Shown here in pieces: positions 45,043-58,665 of a stretch of DNA of 64,000 nt. The DNA is taken from the NCBI GenBank assembly GCA_028673005.1, contig CM054116.1, positions 21,027,840-21,091,839 of the forward strand. The letters run 5' to 3'. Both the position numbers and the translations under genes were made by a program. Position 1 is the first letter of the stretch, and each line of letters begins with the position of its first letter. The notes under the pieces were generated by a model. It was not told where the DNA came from, searched no databases, and worked only from the letters and a program-made list of their open reading frames with translations. The DNA comes from Tanypteryx hageni (taxonomy: Eukaryota; Arthropoda; Insecta; Odonata; Petaluridae).

Positions 45043-45136
45043 ATTTACTACTTCCTGAGAGTTTTCTTCCATTACAGGGTAGGGTTAGTATTGTTTATAA
45101 TTATCAATAATCTATAATCTATAATTCACGATAATG

Positions 45137-45304
45137 TGTTTATAACTACTGATAGTTTGTTTATAACTACTGATATTTTGTTCATAACTACTGATACTTT
45201 GTTTATAACTGCCAATAATGTATTTATGACTACCGATACTTGGTTTATAACTAACAATAATGTGTCTATAACTTCCGATAATGTGTTTATAGTATCCGAT
45301 AACG
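45137..45304 (+). repeat. 21-bp minisatellite, eight units (monomer 3)
   Basis: Eight units, as in monomer 1. Confidence 0.9.
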
Positions 45305-47475
45305 CAGCGCGTCCAACCAGGCCTAGGAAACACTTCAGAAAAAGGTTGTACCGCGTTACGCATTGAAACTAATGTAGAGGACTCGATCTATACCAGCGAC
45401 GTCATACTGTTGCACTATGCATTTTATGCTGCGTCTGGTTGTAACGCAGTGTTTCTCATGCTGTAAGGTTTTACTTGAAGTCGAAGTCCTTCATTAATTC
45501 TAACCAGCACAAAACGCCAGCCATCGGAAGATGTACGTCAATGTTTTTATATCGTACTTTCAGTTATTTTTTTGCAGTACGAAATGATACGTTGCCGAGG
45601 ATAATATTTAGCGACTAGCAGTTAATTATGAGGAATTCATTAAATTTACTAGTGTGAATTCTTCTTTTAGGATATTATGTTTCATTGAGAACACGCCGCG
45701 GAGGTTTTCCCTTCCTTGTGTAAGATCACTTCGGCAATTAACGCTTCCTGCTACATAGAGCTATACTTAATTATCAAAAACTTTCGCAAATCGTCAGTGA
45801 CGCAGACACGACTCAATTCCTTTGCTATTTTAACAATTGAATACCAAAACGCAAAGTTATTAAATATTGATAAATTGATTTATGTCTATATTTTAATTAA
45901 AGGCGGAAAATGAAAGATTTGCCAAGGGCGCTAAAAACACTCCCTACGGCTGTGCATATAGACTCATATAGACTATATATTTACTCAACCATCGATGTAA
46001 AATACATTTTTATTAGACGTATTCAAAACAAGATTTATTTTTTCCTTAAATAAATACATTTTTATTGTAGAACAAATATTCATTTTACAGTGAATTTTGA
46101 TGCAGCGACGTGAGATGGCCTGAAAAAAATGAAAAAGAAAATTAATCATTTCGTAATAAAATAAAAATTCTAATATAATTTCAATGACTCGTTTAACCTT
46201 TAATCATAATTTTTCTCTCCGCCGTCTCTCATTACAATACTTTGTATCTTTCTTAAAAATGACAATCGGTTATAAATCTTTGATTTGCGAGTCGTCCATT
46301 TACAGGGGATAACAGGAGAGAGTTTTCACTGAATTTTCTATTCGTATCTCTTTTTTGAGGAGACGTATTTTTATTATGAACTTAAAAGGAATTATTTTAA
46401 ACAAACCCGAACGCACTCAGAAACCACAACTATCATCCCTCATTCGTTTCTTCCCCAATGGAGATTATTAAATTATTTTAGTGCTTTTTGGAGATACATG
46501 TATAGAAAAGTGTAGTTTTAATGCATTTTATACGAACTAAGTGAAAGCAGCGGAACGCCTTGTCGGTATGTCGCCACCGTCCGTCCGTATCTTTAATCCC
46601 AGAAACCACTTTCCGGATTTTAGTTAAATTAATTAAACTTGTTAAAATTAATCAACGCATTGTGATTTTCAACTGCATCCATCAATTATAACTTCCAAAT
46701 TAAATAATCGTGTACTCGTTTCTTCCGTCAAGCAACAATTTGCTACCGTATTTTTCTCTCCCTGGCTCCTATACGATATGTTCTGTAAGTTATTTATCAA
46801 AACATTTATTCGGATAAAGAGCAACATTTCCCAGAATGTCGTCCGCGGTCTATATAATAACAGTTTATAGTTTCGCAGAAAAAATTTCTAGAAAATCCCA
46901 GTCATAATATCACATATTTTGTTTACATCTATCGCTACGAAAATTATATCGGCGAGCGACAATTTTATGGTGATTTATTTCGAAAAGGGCACCTCGCAGT
47001 TTCGGAACTAAACATCGACAAAGGTTAAAGTGAGAAGGACATTTTTTTCTCGAAGACGTTCTATTGAATCTTTTTATCGAAAAATATTTCACCACGGTGA
47101 TATCGACATTCCAACTCGTATCGATTGTAAAATAAATAGAGTTTTCTGTTCATTTACTTTTCCCCCTCCTTTGTTCCATTTTATTCCATTTAATTCTCAA
47201 TCGAGAATTTCACTGCAACTCTTTTCTCATCTTTAAAATTTTGATATTTCGAACTCACATTTGAATTATCCGGATGGTTGCATCGGAGCACGCCTTGCTA
47301 CCCTGGAAGATGTAGTCCGGTCCTTGAGCTCTGAAACCGATGTAAAAGGTGTTGTTATCGTTTACGGCGAAGCTATCGCCAGCGTAGCGCTGGGTGCTGC
47401 TGCCGGAAGCTGCTGCGTATGATGGCGCATGGCAATCCGAAGTTTCGATCCCAAAGATCTTCTTCAGGGATCGAT

Positions 47476-47569
47476 ACGTCGCACTGGATGCGGCTTCGGG
47501 CGCCGCCTGCGTAGGAAGGCACGTGCCAGCCTACGCAGGCGGCACCGGAAGCCGCATCCAGTGCGACGT
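47476..47569. repeat. 94-bp hairpin at monomer junction 3/4
   Basis: Same arms as junction 1/2, 38 of 40 paired. Confidence 0.9.
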
Positions 47570-47839
47570 CGTCGTTCTCTCCATCATCTTGGCAGGGTTT
47601 ATACATCGGGTTCAGAGCCAAATTCTCGGCGGAGGGTACCAACCCCTTAATGTTTCCCTTCTAGGAGTAGAGGCTGGACGTACTCCCACATTTCCAGTGG
47701 AATTTCATCTAAAAGTAAAATAAATGAAATCACATGTATTAACCGCGATTAATTAACCATATTCTCGAGCAACGCCGGTTACTAAAGTACTTAAATATAA
47801 AGTGGAAAATAGTTTCTAGGGCTTTCCCACCTTTACTGA

Positions 47840-48148
47840 TTAAAGTATTCTACAATACTTACGTGTTTCTATGAAGTTTGCTATCAGGAAGCCATCCCAC
47901 GTCGCCCAAATACTGTTTTCTAACTTTCGATAAAAATTTGAAATTTTCCTCATCCCCAGTCGATAAATAAAGCAAATATATTTTTTTAATTTGAAAAATA
48001 CACTGTTTATAATTTTGAGAATTTTGTCGTTAAATAAAGCATCCAGCAATATATAAGTGATAAGGGATACTTTCAAAATTTTGATTATCTCAATCGTTAT
48101 GAAAATACGGAGAAGCGTCAATAAAACAATGATGGTCTTGGATTTCAT
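47840..48148 (-). CDS. Candidate membrane-protein exon, monomer 4 copy
   Basis: Intact 102-codon frame with the GTAAGT donor kept at its 3' end. Confidence 0.3.
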   Translation of the reverse strand: MKSKTIIVLLTLLRIFITIEIIKILKVSLITYILLDALFNDKILKIINSVFFKLKKYICFIYRLGMRKISNFYRKLENSIWATWDGFLIANFIETRKYCRIL

Positions 48149-48977
48149 GTTGTAGAGGGCGCCCTGTGGGAAAAATAAGAGTGGTACATCGTGACTATCA
48201 TGATAACAAAAACGGAGTTATGGTGATCTAAGATTAAGAATGAGATCAAGAATGAGTGAACATGAAAAACACATAAATGAATCTCGGAAGTCAATCAGGG
48301 GCACCACTTTACTGGTGACAAAAAATGAGCTCTCCGTCATATCTCGTACAGTATTGGTCATATCAAAAACGTTTTCAAACAGAACCTGTAGAACTAGTAC
48401 AGTATTTCGTTCCGTATACATTTTTATGGTAGGAGTGGCCGTTATCGGGAAACAAATAATTTGTAATTCGCTCTGAAGTTAGAGAAATTCATGCAGAGCT
48501 GCCTAATAGTTGTCAACGTAAACAATCTTGTTGGTTACGGAAGTAAATCTGCTATATGTAGCTACATAAATACATTGAATTCCTTACGCGGGCATGAATG
48601 ATTAAGTAAGCAGAAGGAAAAGGGAATATCTAAGATGAAGAAAGAACGGAAACGTAAATATTACAAATAATGAACTGATGTGAGGTGGGTACGTTTAAAA
48701 TAATTGTCGATTGTTTGGTTGATTAAAACTGATTAGAAAATAAATACCTGCGTAAATAAAAATTGAATATTTACCTGGAATCATTTCTTCTGTATCGTTT
48801 TGCAGTACGTACTAAATAAAATTACGTAATGTGTTTATTAATGCACCAAGTCAGGAAGTGAAGGGATTTTTAGTCGACGGAGAGATAAAATAGGATCGTG
48901 GTGTTTTGCAGTTCTATGCCGTGCGTTCGTTCAAATCGTATCGTTTAGTTTCAAACACTATATCGAACGAGACGCGC

Positions 48978-49196
48978 CTATTTGTGATATACTTTCCTGA
49001 CTTGCTTAAGCATCGATTCGGTAAAGACATAAGTACTAGATAAACTCGCACGAGAATACTTGCTCCTTGTATTGAAATGGGAACGGGAATGAATGACATT
49101 AGACCCTGCCACAATGTTAGTTTCATCTCCTGACTGTGCTACGAAAATTCTTATGCAGGCTTCATAATTGCGCCACCGGTCTTCGAAAATTACCAT
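48978..49196 (-). CDS. Conserved 72-codon open frame (monomer 4)
   Basis: Two differences from monomer 1, both silent. Confidence 0.2.
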   Translation of the reverse strand: MVIFEDRWRNYEACIRIFVAQSGDETNIVAGSNVIHSRSHFNTRSKYSRASLSSTYVFTESMLKQVRKVYHK

Positions 49197-50207
49197 TATG
49201 CTCGCAGCGATTATTTCAGCGATAGTTTTCTGCTAAGGACGTTCGAACATGACTAAAAATCTCCCCCACGCGGTGAAAATAAAACGGTATACCCCCGAGA
49301 TCCGCTGATATCAATTAGTGCACTCCATGCAAATGATAGGTCACGTCTCTCGATTTCACCGCTGCTTTGCTTTACGCTTACCTTTCATCCGTGTGCACCA
49401 CTTACAAACGAATTGCATTTTATGGCGTATTTTATGTCAAATAAAACCGACAACCTAAAACGTTTACCTCTTAAACCCACATCTCTGTAAAAAAAAGCTT
49501 GACCTATGCAATCCAACTTTCTCCAGCTCCTTCCGAAAAAAATCATACGAGGCTGGAACAATGTCGTCAGCTACTAAGCTACAAAACGATAACTAATATA
49601 AACATTATTTTTTCTATTACCTTGATATTTGGTTCCATTCTGAGAGAAGCGAATGATTTACGCCTTAGTCCCATAACGTTCTATCGCAGTAGCCGTTTCC
49701 TAGACAACCGAGCGTACCTAACAATGCAATTCACGAGAAACAAAGAGAGAGTATTATTGCGCCGTCATTAAATTAATTCCGCGGGATTGAAAATTTTCCT
49801 ATTTGTCGCATTGTAAAATTATTTGATGTCATAAGGAATATTATTCTAGATTTGAACTTTAATAGACAAAGTAATACACCAAGTAAAGAGGATTAATGGC
49901 AGATAAGAAAAACAGCTGAAATTAATATATCCGTTTATTAGCACTTAAACGATTTTATACAATTAAAAGAACACCTCTACATAATGAACGTACAAAACGG
50001 AACTCACTATGGAAAAAACAAATATTATGTAGCTGATGAAATTCAAAATATCCATTACATATTCATTTAAAAATACAAACATTCTCACTTCCATAAGACA
50101 TATGTACATCCAAGCAGAAAGGAAAATTATGTAAATTAAAATGGCTTCTTGACCATTATTAATATCCATTACATTTTTTATAAATATTCAAACGTTATTC
50201 TCACTTC

Positions 50208-50466
50208 GGTTTTTCACTCGCTGTGAAATATTTCAGTTCTGTTGATGTCTTAAGTGACTGCCTTGCAGTACGCTTCTACGTTCAGGATCTGTACTCTCCT
50301 AGGACGTGTTGAATGAGGGCTTCATGGTGTGCGATTTGCACGCCTCAGCGGCTAGTCGGAGGCTCGAGTTCGATTCCCGGCGTTTTCTCGTGATTTTTTC
50401 TTCTCATCCTTCCGTTCCAACCACCCCAAGTTATGACTTTACCATTGAAAACCACTTTCCTTGTGA
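50208..50466 (+). mobile_element. Same SINE insertion, monomer 4
   Basis: Same insertion site and 11-bp duplication; right copy at 50467-50477. Confidence 0.75.
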
Positions 50467-51124
50467 ATTCTCACTTCCATAAGATATATGTGCATACAAT
50501 AAGAAAGGAAAAATATATATATGTGCATTGAAAAGGGTTATTGGCCATTATTGATATCCATTACATATTTAATAAAAAACACAAAACATTCGCAATTCCA
50601 TAAGGCATGAACATGTGTTATCAAACAAAGGTAAATTGTGTAAATTGAAATGGGTTATTTACCATTATTAATTTCCGTTACACATTTCAAAATCTAATGT
50701 GGCCACCACATGACCTTCTCTATGCCAGTAATATTTCTAACAAATTCCAAATAGGTTAAATGATAATAAATATTTCAAGGTACTGCGAGACGGATTTAAA
50801 GACTTGACAAAGAAAAGAAATAAACTCAATCCATCGCCTTCTAATTTTGGCTATAGCCACAAAGCTCCAACAGTTAAAAAAATAAAAAGGAGCGTTCATA
50901 AGACGTAAGTGTAATGTGTTTACAATAGTCGCCGGTAGGTGGAGTGGTGGGGTAAGACAAAAAAATATGTCATAAACATATCTCTTAAACGATGCATTAT
51001 ATGGGGAAATGTTTTAAACGAACTTCGTACAAAATTAAATTTGCTACAACTTTTATTCCAGTACGTTTTTACATTCATCAAATATTAAAGCAAATATTTC
51101 GAAATTACGGATAATCGACCGATT

Positions 51125-51271
51125 TTAGCTAAATACTAATGACCCGATTTCGCTTAGCGCTTCAATGCGATAATTTGCTTGTTTATGTTCGCTAGAGGTA
51201 TCATCCGATAAAACTGAATATTTTTCATAAAATTCAATTAGTTTGATTGTATTTGCTTTTGTCCACTCCAT
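51125..51271 (-). CDS. Truncated MADF-like frame (monomer 4)
   Basis: Same 48-codon frame, unchanged. Confidence 0.45.
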   Translation of the reverse strand: MEWTKANTIKLIEFYEKYSVLSDDTSSEHKQANYRIEALSEIGSLVFS

Positions 51272-53305
51272 GAGTGCAGATGTGCGTGTTCACGTAGTTG
51301 GTCGAACAACTGAAGACCGACAGCATCGAGCAATGAACAACATGTGTTTGCTGATAGTAGAACAATCTGACCTTGGGCTCGCGCATACGCAAAGTGTGTG
51401 ACAGAAGGCTTCCTTGGCTTCTTCTTTAGAGGGGTCATTGTTACTTCTAGGGAATCCCGAGGCCACTCTCCCTTGCCGTAAATCTTATATGATATACGTA
51501 GCTAGATACAATTATTACATACAAAATGAATGTTTATTTATTAAAAATTACGCGAGACAACTTTTATATCAGTTCTTTCCTGAGATTTGTTCAAGTATCA
51601 CATAGTCGAGTTGCTTATTTTTTAAAGCAGAATTAATATCCGTGCCGAAATAGCTTAAATAACTGATTTTTATAACATAAAAAAGATTTTATTCCTCTTT
51701 TCAACAATGCCAAATGCTAAAACCATACTGACAAGATCAATGCTTTTAAATGGGAACTGATATCGTATATATTACGACTGCATTGATTTAGTGCTTTTAA
51801 TGGGAATTTATGGCGTCATATTTGAATCGTTATTTTCAAATTGCATTTTAAGTATAGTTTACGCTCAAATAATTAATTCGGAGAAAAATTAGTCAATTAG
51901 TGTTTCCAATATATCTTCTCAATTAAATACGATCTCGGCTACTATCAACGGATTCCCATGAAATCGCCGATTTCCATCTCCTGCAATACTTTTATTTGTT
52001 AGGAATATATGTATTCGTTCCCTATAATTGACAGCGAAATTTGTTTCTTCATTTACATATGAAATTAAGGAATTAAAACATATCCAAGAAGGTACAATAA
52101 GAAAACTTCTATAACAATTTTTTTAATTTCGACCAAAATATAATCGTCAACTTCTTCCTCATTTAAATACCTATATGTCCGTTTTGCTTCTCTTCAACTG
52201 AACATTTGTATGCATCAATTTAGTCAATTTTTGCTTATTTTATTATAACAACACTTTCCATGTTATACAAACAAATCATTTATCGCCAAATCGATTTCAA
52301 AGTCCGGGAACACGTTTTGTTTCATAGGTTTCACTATAAAATATTCACGTGACAAATTAAACCCACAGAATCAGCCTTTGCATGGGATGGGTATTGTTAA
52401 GCTAAATTTGACTATATCTTCAAACGTGTTTCCACCGGTTGCTTCCCTAGAGCGTGCAATTCCTGCCCAAGGTTTAAATTTTTTTGATATTCATGAACAC
52501 ATAATATGATGCAGTTTCTTCAACTGGAAATCGATTCGAGTGAAATAACTATCTTTTAAAAGTTATTCCATTGATTGTTTATCATGATTATTTGATAAAA
52601 GATACAAAGTTAGTTAACTACTAACTATGTTAGTCGCCGATAAAGGATGCGAGAAAATTTATATATTTGGGCAAAATATGGGAAGACATGAAATATTGCG
52701 TAACATCAAGCATTACAATTTAAATTAACTTGGTTTCATTACTTGATTTTATTCTCAAATCTTCCTCACAACTGTCTGTCTTGACTTAAAAACCCGAGCA
52801 ACCCCGGATAATTTCAGATAGCATATTATATTTTCTAAATAGGTTGGCCTGTCTTCAGTTGAATTTTGAAAATGTGCACCGTTATTTTACACAAATAATT
52901 ATCCTGCAGGAGCAGGTCTTTAGGGATAAGAATAGCGGTACCATAGCAGGAATCGCTTTTTTAAAGATTTGCTCATAAACCTATTTAACTGAATATTTTT
53001 CTGTTAGAAAATTATTAACTCCCAGTTAACTTCAATAAGAAGTTAGGTTAATTTTAAGGCATTTTTCTTATTTGGTTTAATGAACAAATGAATTAAAAAT
53101 ATAACATTTCATTATGTTTTGTGTTGTATTTAATTTTATTTGCTTTGCCATAGTACACATCCTTATTTGTATATTTTTACGAGCTCCATGTTACGTTTTG
53201 TAGCCAATGGAAGTAATGAAAATGAATTTCGTATATAAATATTTTCTCAATAACAGCAATAAAACTCTATATATATTACGCATTATTTAAATAAAAACGA
53301 AATTG

Positions 53306-54549
53306 GATCCAGGAATTGATGAAGTGGATGATCAACTTGAGATCTATGATGTCGCTTCAGAAGTTAGTGAACATTTTGATATTGGATTGTGTAAGGGTAG
53401 ATGAAAGGCCACAAAGTATGATTAGTGAATTTAAATATGAAATCTTGAGCAAATGCTGGACATCTTCACCGACTTATGACTTTAAGCATGATAGTGAAAA
53501 TATTCGACCTTTCCGTCTACCGTTGCTTACTCAGCATACTCCATGGTTAACTTATTGTACACTTTTAAAGGCTGCTCTATGTCAAGTTTGTATACTTTTT
53601 CCTCAAAGGGCGAATAGGGAATTTTGATATTCTTTCATTAATACAAAAAATTTCATGAAGCCGCAAGTTCCCATGACAAAACCCACTGTCATAAAACTTC
53701 ACAAACAGAAGTCGATCACTCTATTTCAATAATGAAAGAGAAAAGTCCTTCGAAACAAATGCTGCAAAACAAATTAGTTGCCGATGCAAAAGAGGAAAAT
53801 AGAGCAATACTGTATTCAATAAGAATTGTTTTGATATTGCATTACGAGGTAAAACTAACAATTAAGGAAATCTTCAATCTTTCGGATTGAGGCAGGTGAT
53901 GAAACAAAAACATTTAATTACTTGCAATGCAAACGCTAAATACACATCTATGAGAACTCGAAATAAATAATAGAAATTTGTGGGTGTATTTTGAGAGATG
54001 ATTTAGTTGCTGCAGGAAATGCATTCGAAGGGATTTCCATTTAGACCGAAGAAATGACTGATATTGGGGGAATAGTACAATTATCATCAATAGGGGTGAT
54101 ATTTCCCAAGTTTATCACTGGACAAACTCGTATTCGCGAATAATTTTTCTTGGGTTTATTCGGATATCAGATCGCAGTGCAGAAGGAATTATCAGAGAGA
54201 TATTAATTAATTGAAATTGCAAATGGCAATTTTAGTTGGTCAGGGATATGATGGATATTCTGCAATGGTTGGAAAGCAAGAAATTATATCTTTACACCCA
54301 AAAGCAATGTTTGTTCATTGTTCTTCCCATCGTCTTAACCATGAAGTGCATGATTTTAATGGCTTGAGTGAAATCTGTATCACAGTTGGTACTATTAAGG
54401 CAATTATTAAAAATTTTCGGGAAAGGTCATATAGGAGGGCTAAAGTAGCAAATATTCCGATGTGTGACTTGATACACTCTTCGTTACGCAGCCGATTTTC
54501 ATTTGTCAAAAAAATATCTAACTTATTTGAATTACATCCTTGTGAATGA
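53306..54549 (+). pseudogene. ZMYM1-like hAT transposase remnant (monomer 4)
   Basis: SENIRPF in the zinc-finger part as in monomer 2, but the shortened KQEI block as in monomers 1 and 3, so it is a mosaic. The last block is open at 54211-54549 (112 codons). Confidence 0.85.
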
Positions 54550-55177
54550 GTAATGAATAAGAAAGAGCGAAATATGAGATAAATATACGGATTTTTCCCG
54601 CAGTAAAATAACCAATGTTAATTGCACTGGCTTTGCTTGCAACAACTTCTAACTTTTTCTAGTGCACCATGTGAAGCCACTTTGTGCCATAGCCATCAAA
54701 AAATGATTAGTATATGAAGTGACAAACTTCCCCATCCTTGATTCCATGGCCTAGCATTGGGTATGTTTAGTCACAGAGCAAAATCGCTTTATATGGCGAA
54801 AGGTTAAAAATGTTTCTATGACTAAAGTTGAGTTTTGTGCCAAAAGGGTGAATTTAATTAGCAAATGGAAGAATGCGGTTGTGCTTGGGCAATATTGCTG
54901 CCATTAATTGAATCTAATATATAAAAATGACTTCGTAGTTGTCATCGGTGGGTGGAAAAGTGGAACTGTAATGCTATTTTTAACTAATTTTCTGAGTAGC
55001 TAGAAGATTGATATTTAATACGAATGTTCGGTTCTTAAAGTAAAAGTCATTTGCAAAAACATAATTCCAAACTAGACCTGGTTCGATCCCTGAGAATGAT
55101 TTCCATTCCCCATAAGTTAACATGGAAAAATGGATATTTCAACCTGCAAGCTTATATTCTTTTACTTATTAAAATTC

Positions 55178-55583
55178 TTTTTCTAGTAATGCAAATATTT
55201 TTTAGATTCGTCGATATAGTAGACTGTGTGCAGATGAAGTCATATTCTCTCAACTTTTATTGAATGCCTTTTTGTGTCAATGAGCAGTCTGCTTGGATAA
55301 TTTCACATATTTTGTCCGATAATCTAGAAACTTATTGCGGTTTGGGTCCAGGCTTCTTCCGTGTTAAATCAACTTCTTCCATATTTTCCTCAGCTTCGTG
55401 TATTCTCCTCATTAGTTTGTACACAACAGACAAAGATACGCCCAAGTTTTTTGCCATTTTAACCGCTGACTCACCTTGTTCTCTCATATTTTTAAATACA
55501 TCAATTTTTTCGTCGGTTATCGAGGTTATTTTCTTTCTTGTTCTGGAAACTACATCATTTAGTTCACTCTGTATCCCATTTTA
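55178..55583 (-). pseudogene. Tc1/mariner transposase 5' half, truncated (monomer 4)
   Basis: Same cut. One of the stops of monomers 1 and 3 is absent ('ggcttcttccg' near 55353), but the TAA near 55336 is present. Confidence 0.75.
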
Positions 55584-55677
55584 ATTTACTACTTCCTGAG
55601 AGTTTTCTTCCATTACAGGGTAGGGTTAGTATTGTTTATAATTATCAATAATCTATAATCTATAATTCACGATAATG

Positions 55678-55803
55678 TGTTTATAACTACTGATACTTTG
55701 TTTATAACTGCCAATAATGTATTTATGACTACCGATACTTGGTTTATAACTAACAATAATGTGTCTATAACTTCCGATAATGTGTTTATAGTATCCGATA
55801 ACG
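55678..55803 (+). repeat. 21-bp minisatellite, six units (monomer 4)
   Basis: Six units; two whole units (42 bp) fewer than monomers 1 and 3. Confidence 0.9.
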
Positions 55804-57496
55804 CAGCGCGTCCAACCAGGCCTAGGAAACACTTCAGAAAAAGGTTGTACCGCGTTACGCATTGAAACTAATGTAGAGGACTCGATCTATACCAGCGACG
55901 TCATACTGTTGCACTACGCATTTTATGCTGCGTCTGGTTGTAACGCAGTGTTTCTCATGCTGTAAGGTTTTACTTGAAGTCGAAGTCCTTCATTAATTCT
56001 AACCAGCACAAAACGCCAGCCATCGGAAGATGTACGTCAATGTATTTATATCGTACTTTCAGTTATTTTTTTGCAGTACGAAATGATACGTTGCCGAGGA
56101 TAATATTTAGCGACTAGCAGTTAATTATGAGGAATTCATTAAATTTACTAGTGTGAATTCTTCTTTTAGGATATTATGTTTCATTGAGAACACGCCGCGG
56201 AGGTTTTCCCTTCCTTGTGTAAGATCACTTCGGCAATTAACGCTTCCTGCTACATAGAGCAATACTTAATTATCAAAAACTTTCGCAAATCATCAGTGAC
56301 GCAGACACGACTCAATTCCTTTGCTATTTTAACAATTGAATACCAAAACGCAAAGTTATTAAATGTTGATAAATTGATTTATGTCTATATTTTAATTAAA
56401 GGCGGAAAATGAAGGATTTGCCAAGGGCGCTAAAAACACTCCCTACGGCTGTGCATATAGACTCATATAGACTATATATTTACTCAACCATCGATGTAAA
56501 ATACATTTTTATTAGACGTATTCAAAACAAGATTTATTTTTTCCGTAAATAAATACATTTTTATTGTACAACAAATATTCATTTTACAGTGAATTTTGAT
56601 GCAGAGACGTGAGATGGCCTGAAAAAAATGAAAAAGAAAATTAATCATTTCGTAATAAAATAAAAATTCTAATATAATTTCAATGACTCGTTTAACCTTT
56701 AATCATAATTTTTCTCTCCGCCGTCTCTCATTACAATACTTTGTATATTTCTTAAAAATGACAATCGGTTATAAATCTTTGATTTGCGAGTCGTCCATTT
56801 ACAGGAGATAACAGGAGAGAGTTTTCACTGAATTTTCTATTCGTATCTCTTTTTTGAGGAGACGTATTTTTATTATGAACTTAAAAGGAATTATTTTAAA
56901 CAAACCCGAACGCACTCAGAAACCACAACTATCATCCCTCATTCGTTTCTTCCCCAATGGAGATTATTAAATTATTTTAGTGCTTTTTGGAGATACATGT
57001 ACAGAAAAGTGTAGTTTTAATGCATTTTATACCAACTAAGTGAAAGCAGCGGAACGCCTTGTCGGTATGTCGCCCCCGTCCGTCCGTATCTTTAATCCCA
57101 GAAACCACTTTCCGGATTTTAGTTAAATTAATTAAACTTGTTAAAATTAATCAACGCATTGTGATTTTCAACTGCATCCATCAATTATAACTTCCAAATT
57201 AAATAATCGTGTACTCGTTTCTTCCGTCAAGCAACAATTTGCTACCGTATTTTTCTCTCCCTGGCTCCTATACGATATGTTCTGTAAGTTATTTATCAAA
57301 ACATTTATTCGGATAAAGAGCAACATTTCCAAGAATGTCGTCCGCGGTCTATATAATAACAGTTTATAGTTTCGCAGAAAAAATTTCTAGAAAATGCCAG
57401 TCATAATATCACATATTTTGTTTACGTCTATCGCTACGAAAATTATATCGGCGAGCGACAATTTAAAATCCACATTTTTCTCTCTCGTGCTCTTAT

Positions 57497-57748
57497 ATGA
57501 TCTGTGAGGTGCACATAAAAAGATTTATTCAGATAGAGGACGACAATTACCAGAAAAAACCCCGCGGGATCATATATGTAATTAGGACTTATAGTGTTGG
57601 AGATAAAAGTTCACGAACCGCCCAATCTATTGACACTGTTTTGAGCGCATTCCCCATAAAGAACGCCTTTGCAGCCTCTGTGTACTCCATTTATGGAGTA
57701 TACTGTTTCTCATTGTTGTACACGTTTTCTGTATTCGAACAACTCTGA
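57497..57748 (+). pseudogene. Left-arm frame of the foldback, unknown family
   Basis: Open frame of 83 codons with ATG. The first 60 residues share the pattern IK..I.IEDD, YS..DK..R.AQ..D and P.KNAF with the converging minus-strand frame at 58137-57940. The tail (VYSIYGVYCFSLLY) is not shared. A polypyrimidine run (tttttctctctcg) and a 'gtgag' before the shared part look like an intron end, so these may be two copies of one exon. No function can be assigned. Confidence 0.35.
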
Positions 57749-57939
57749 ACATTATACATGCTATTATTTACAATGTCCCATTTTGTCTCCCTCAGCCTGG
57801 CATCTTCCTCAGATCGCAAGCTTTCTTGTCCCTAGAGCAGCGCACAGACTACAGTTTACACACTAAATCGCAGGATTCACCTTTTCCCATCCAGGGTCAA
57901 CTAGAACGTGCGGGTTCATAAACAAGAAGGAAAACTATA

Positions 57940-58137
57940 TTATTCACTAGTGGAATCCCCGGAGATGTCAAATGCGTTCTTTAGGGGCTTCACGTACAAA
58001 TCTGGGTCGTAAGCTTGGGCGGCTCTCCAATTTTTATCTGCGTAACTATATCGCCTATTTATGAGTTTCGCGGAAGTTTGTGGACAAATGTCGTCCTCTA
58101 TCAGAATGAGTTTTTTAATCGATGCTTTACAGATCAC
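57940..58137 (-). pseudogene. Right-arm frame of the foldback, unknown family
   Basis: Frame of 66 codons from a GTG at 58137 to a stop at 57940. It contains IEDD, RRYSYADKNWRAAQAYD and PLKNAF and ends SGDSTSE, a plausible natural C-terminus. Preceded by 'tttttctctcttttttatgtgatctgtaaag', which resembles a 3' splice site. Confidence 0.35.
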
Positions 58138-58665
58138 ATAAAAAAGAGAGAAAAATATGGTGATTTATTTCGAAAAGGGCACCTCGCAGTTTCGGAACTA
58201 AACGTCGACAAAGGTTAAAGTGAGAAGGACATTTTTTTCTCGAAGACGTTCAATTAAATCTTTTTATCGAAAAATATTTCACCACGGTGATATCGACTTT
58301 CCAACTCGTACCGATTGTAAAATAAATAAAGTTTTCTGTTCATTTACTTTTCCCCCTCCTTTGTTCCATTTTATTCCATTTAATACTCATTCGAGAATTT
58401 CACTGCAATTCTTTTCTCATCCTTAAAATTTTGATGTTTCGAACTCACATTTGAATTATCCGGATGGTTGCATCGGAGCACGCCTTGCTACCCTCGAAGA
58501 TGTAGTCCGGTCCTTGAGCTCTGAAACCGATGTAAAAGGTGTTGTTATCGTTTACGGCGAAGCTATCGCCAGCGTAGCGCTGGGTGCTGCTGCCGGTAGC
58601 TGCTGCGTATGATGGCGCATGGCAATCCGACGTTTCGATCCCAAAGATCTTCTTCAGGGATCGAT

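Larger units (their letters stand above)
37496..47554 (+). repeat. Macrosatellite monomer 3 (type A)
   Basis: This 10,059-bp unit agrees with monomer 1 at the type A markers. It is shorter mainly because 473 bp (monomer 1 positions about 2927-3399) are missing at 40427, where two AAGATA copies have been fused. Like monomer 1 it lacks the 691-bp foldback near its end and has eight 21-bp minisatellite units. Its 102-codon frame is broken by an altered A-run near 37930 and a donor change near 37800. Confidence 0.95.
57465..58155. repeat. 691-bp foldback segment specific to type B ends (monomer 4)
   Basis: Present in monomer 4, partly in monomer 2 (36837-36905), absent from monomers 1 and 3. Its ends are inverted copies (CCACATTTTTCTCTC at 57470 and the complement of GAGAGAAAAATATGG at 58146-58160). 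Its two arms encode related peptides pointing toward each other: plus strand from 57497 (MICEVHIKRFIQIEDD ... PIKNAF) and minus strand from 58137 (MICKASIKKLILIEDD ... PLKNAF), with about 25 of 60 residues identical. The peptide family is not recognised. Both first codons printed as Met need not be real starts (the minus one is GTG). Confidence 0.75.
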
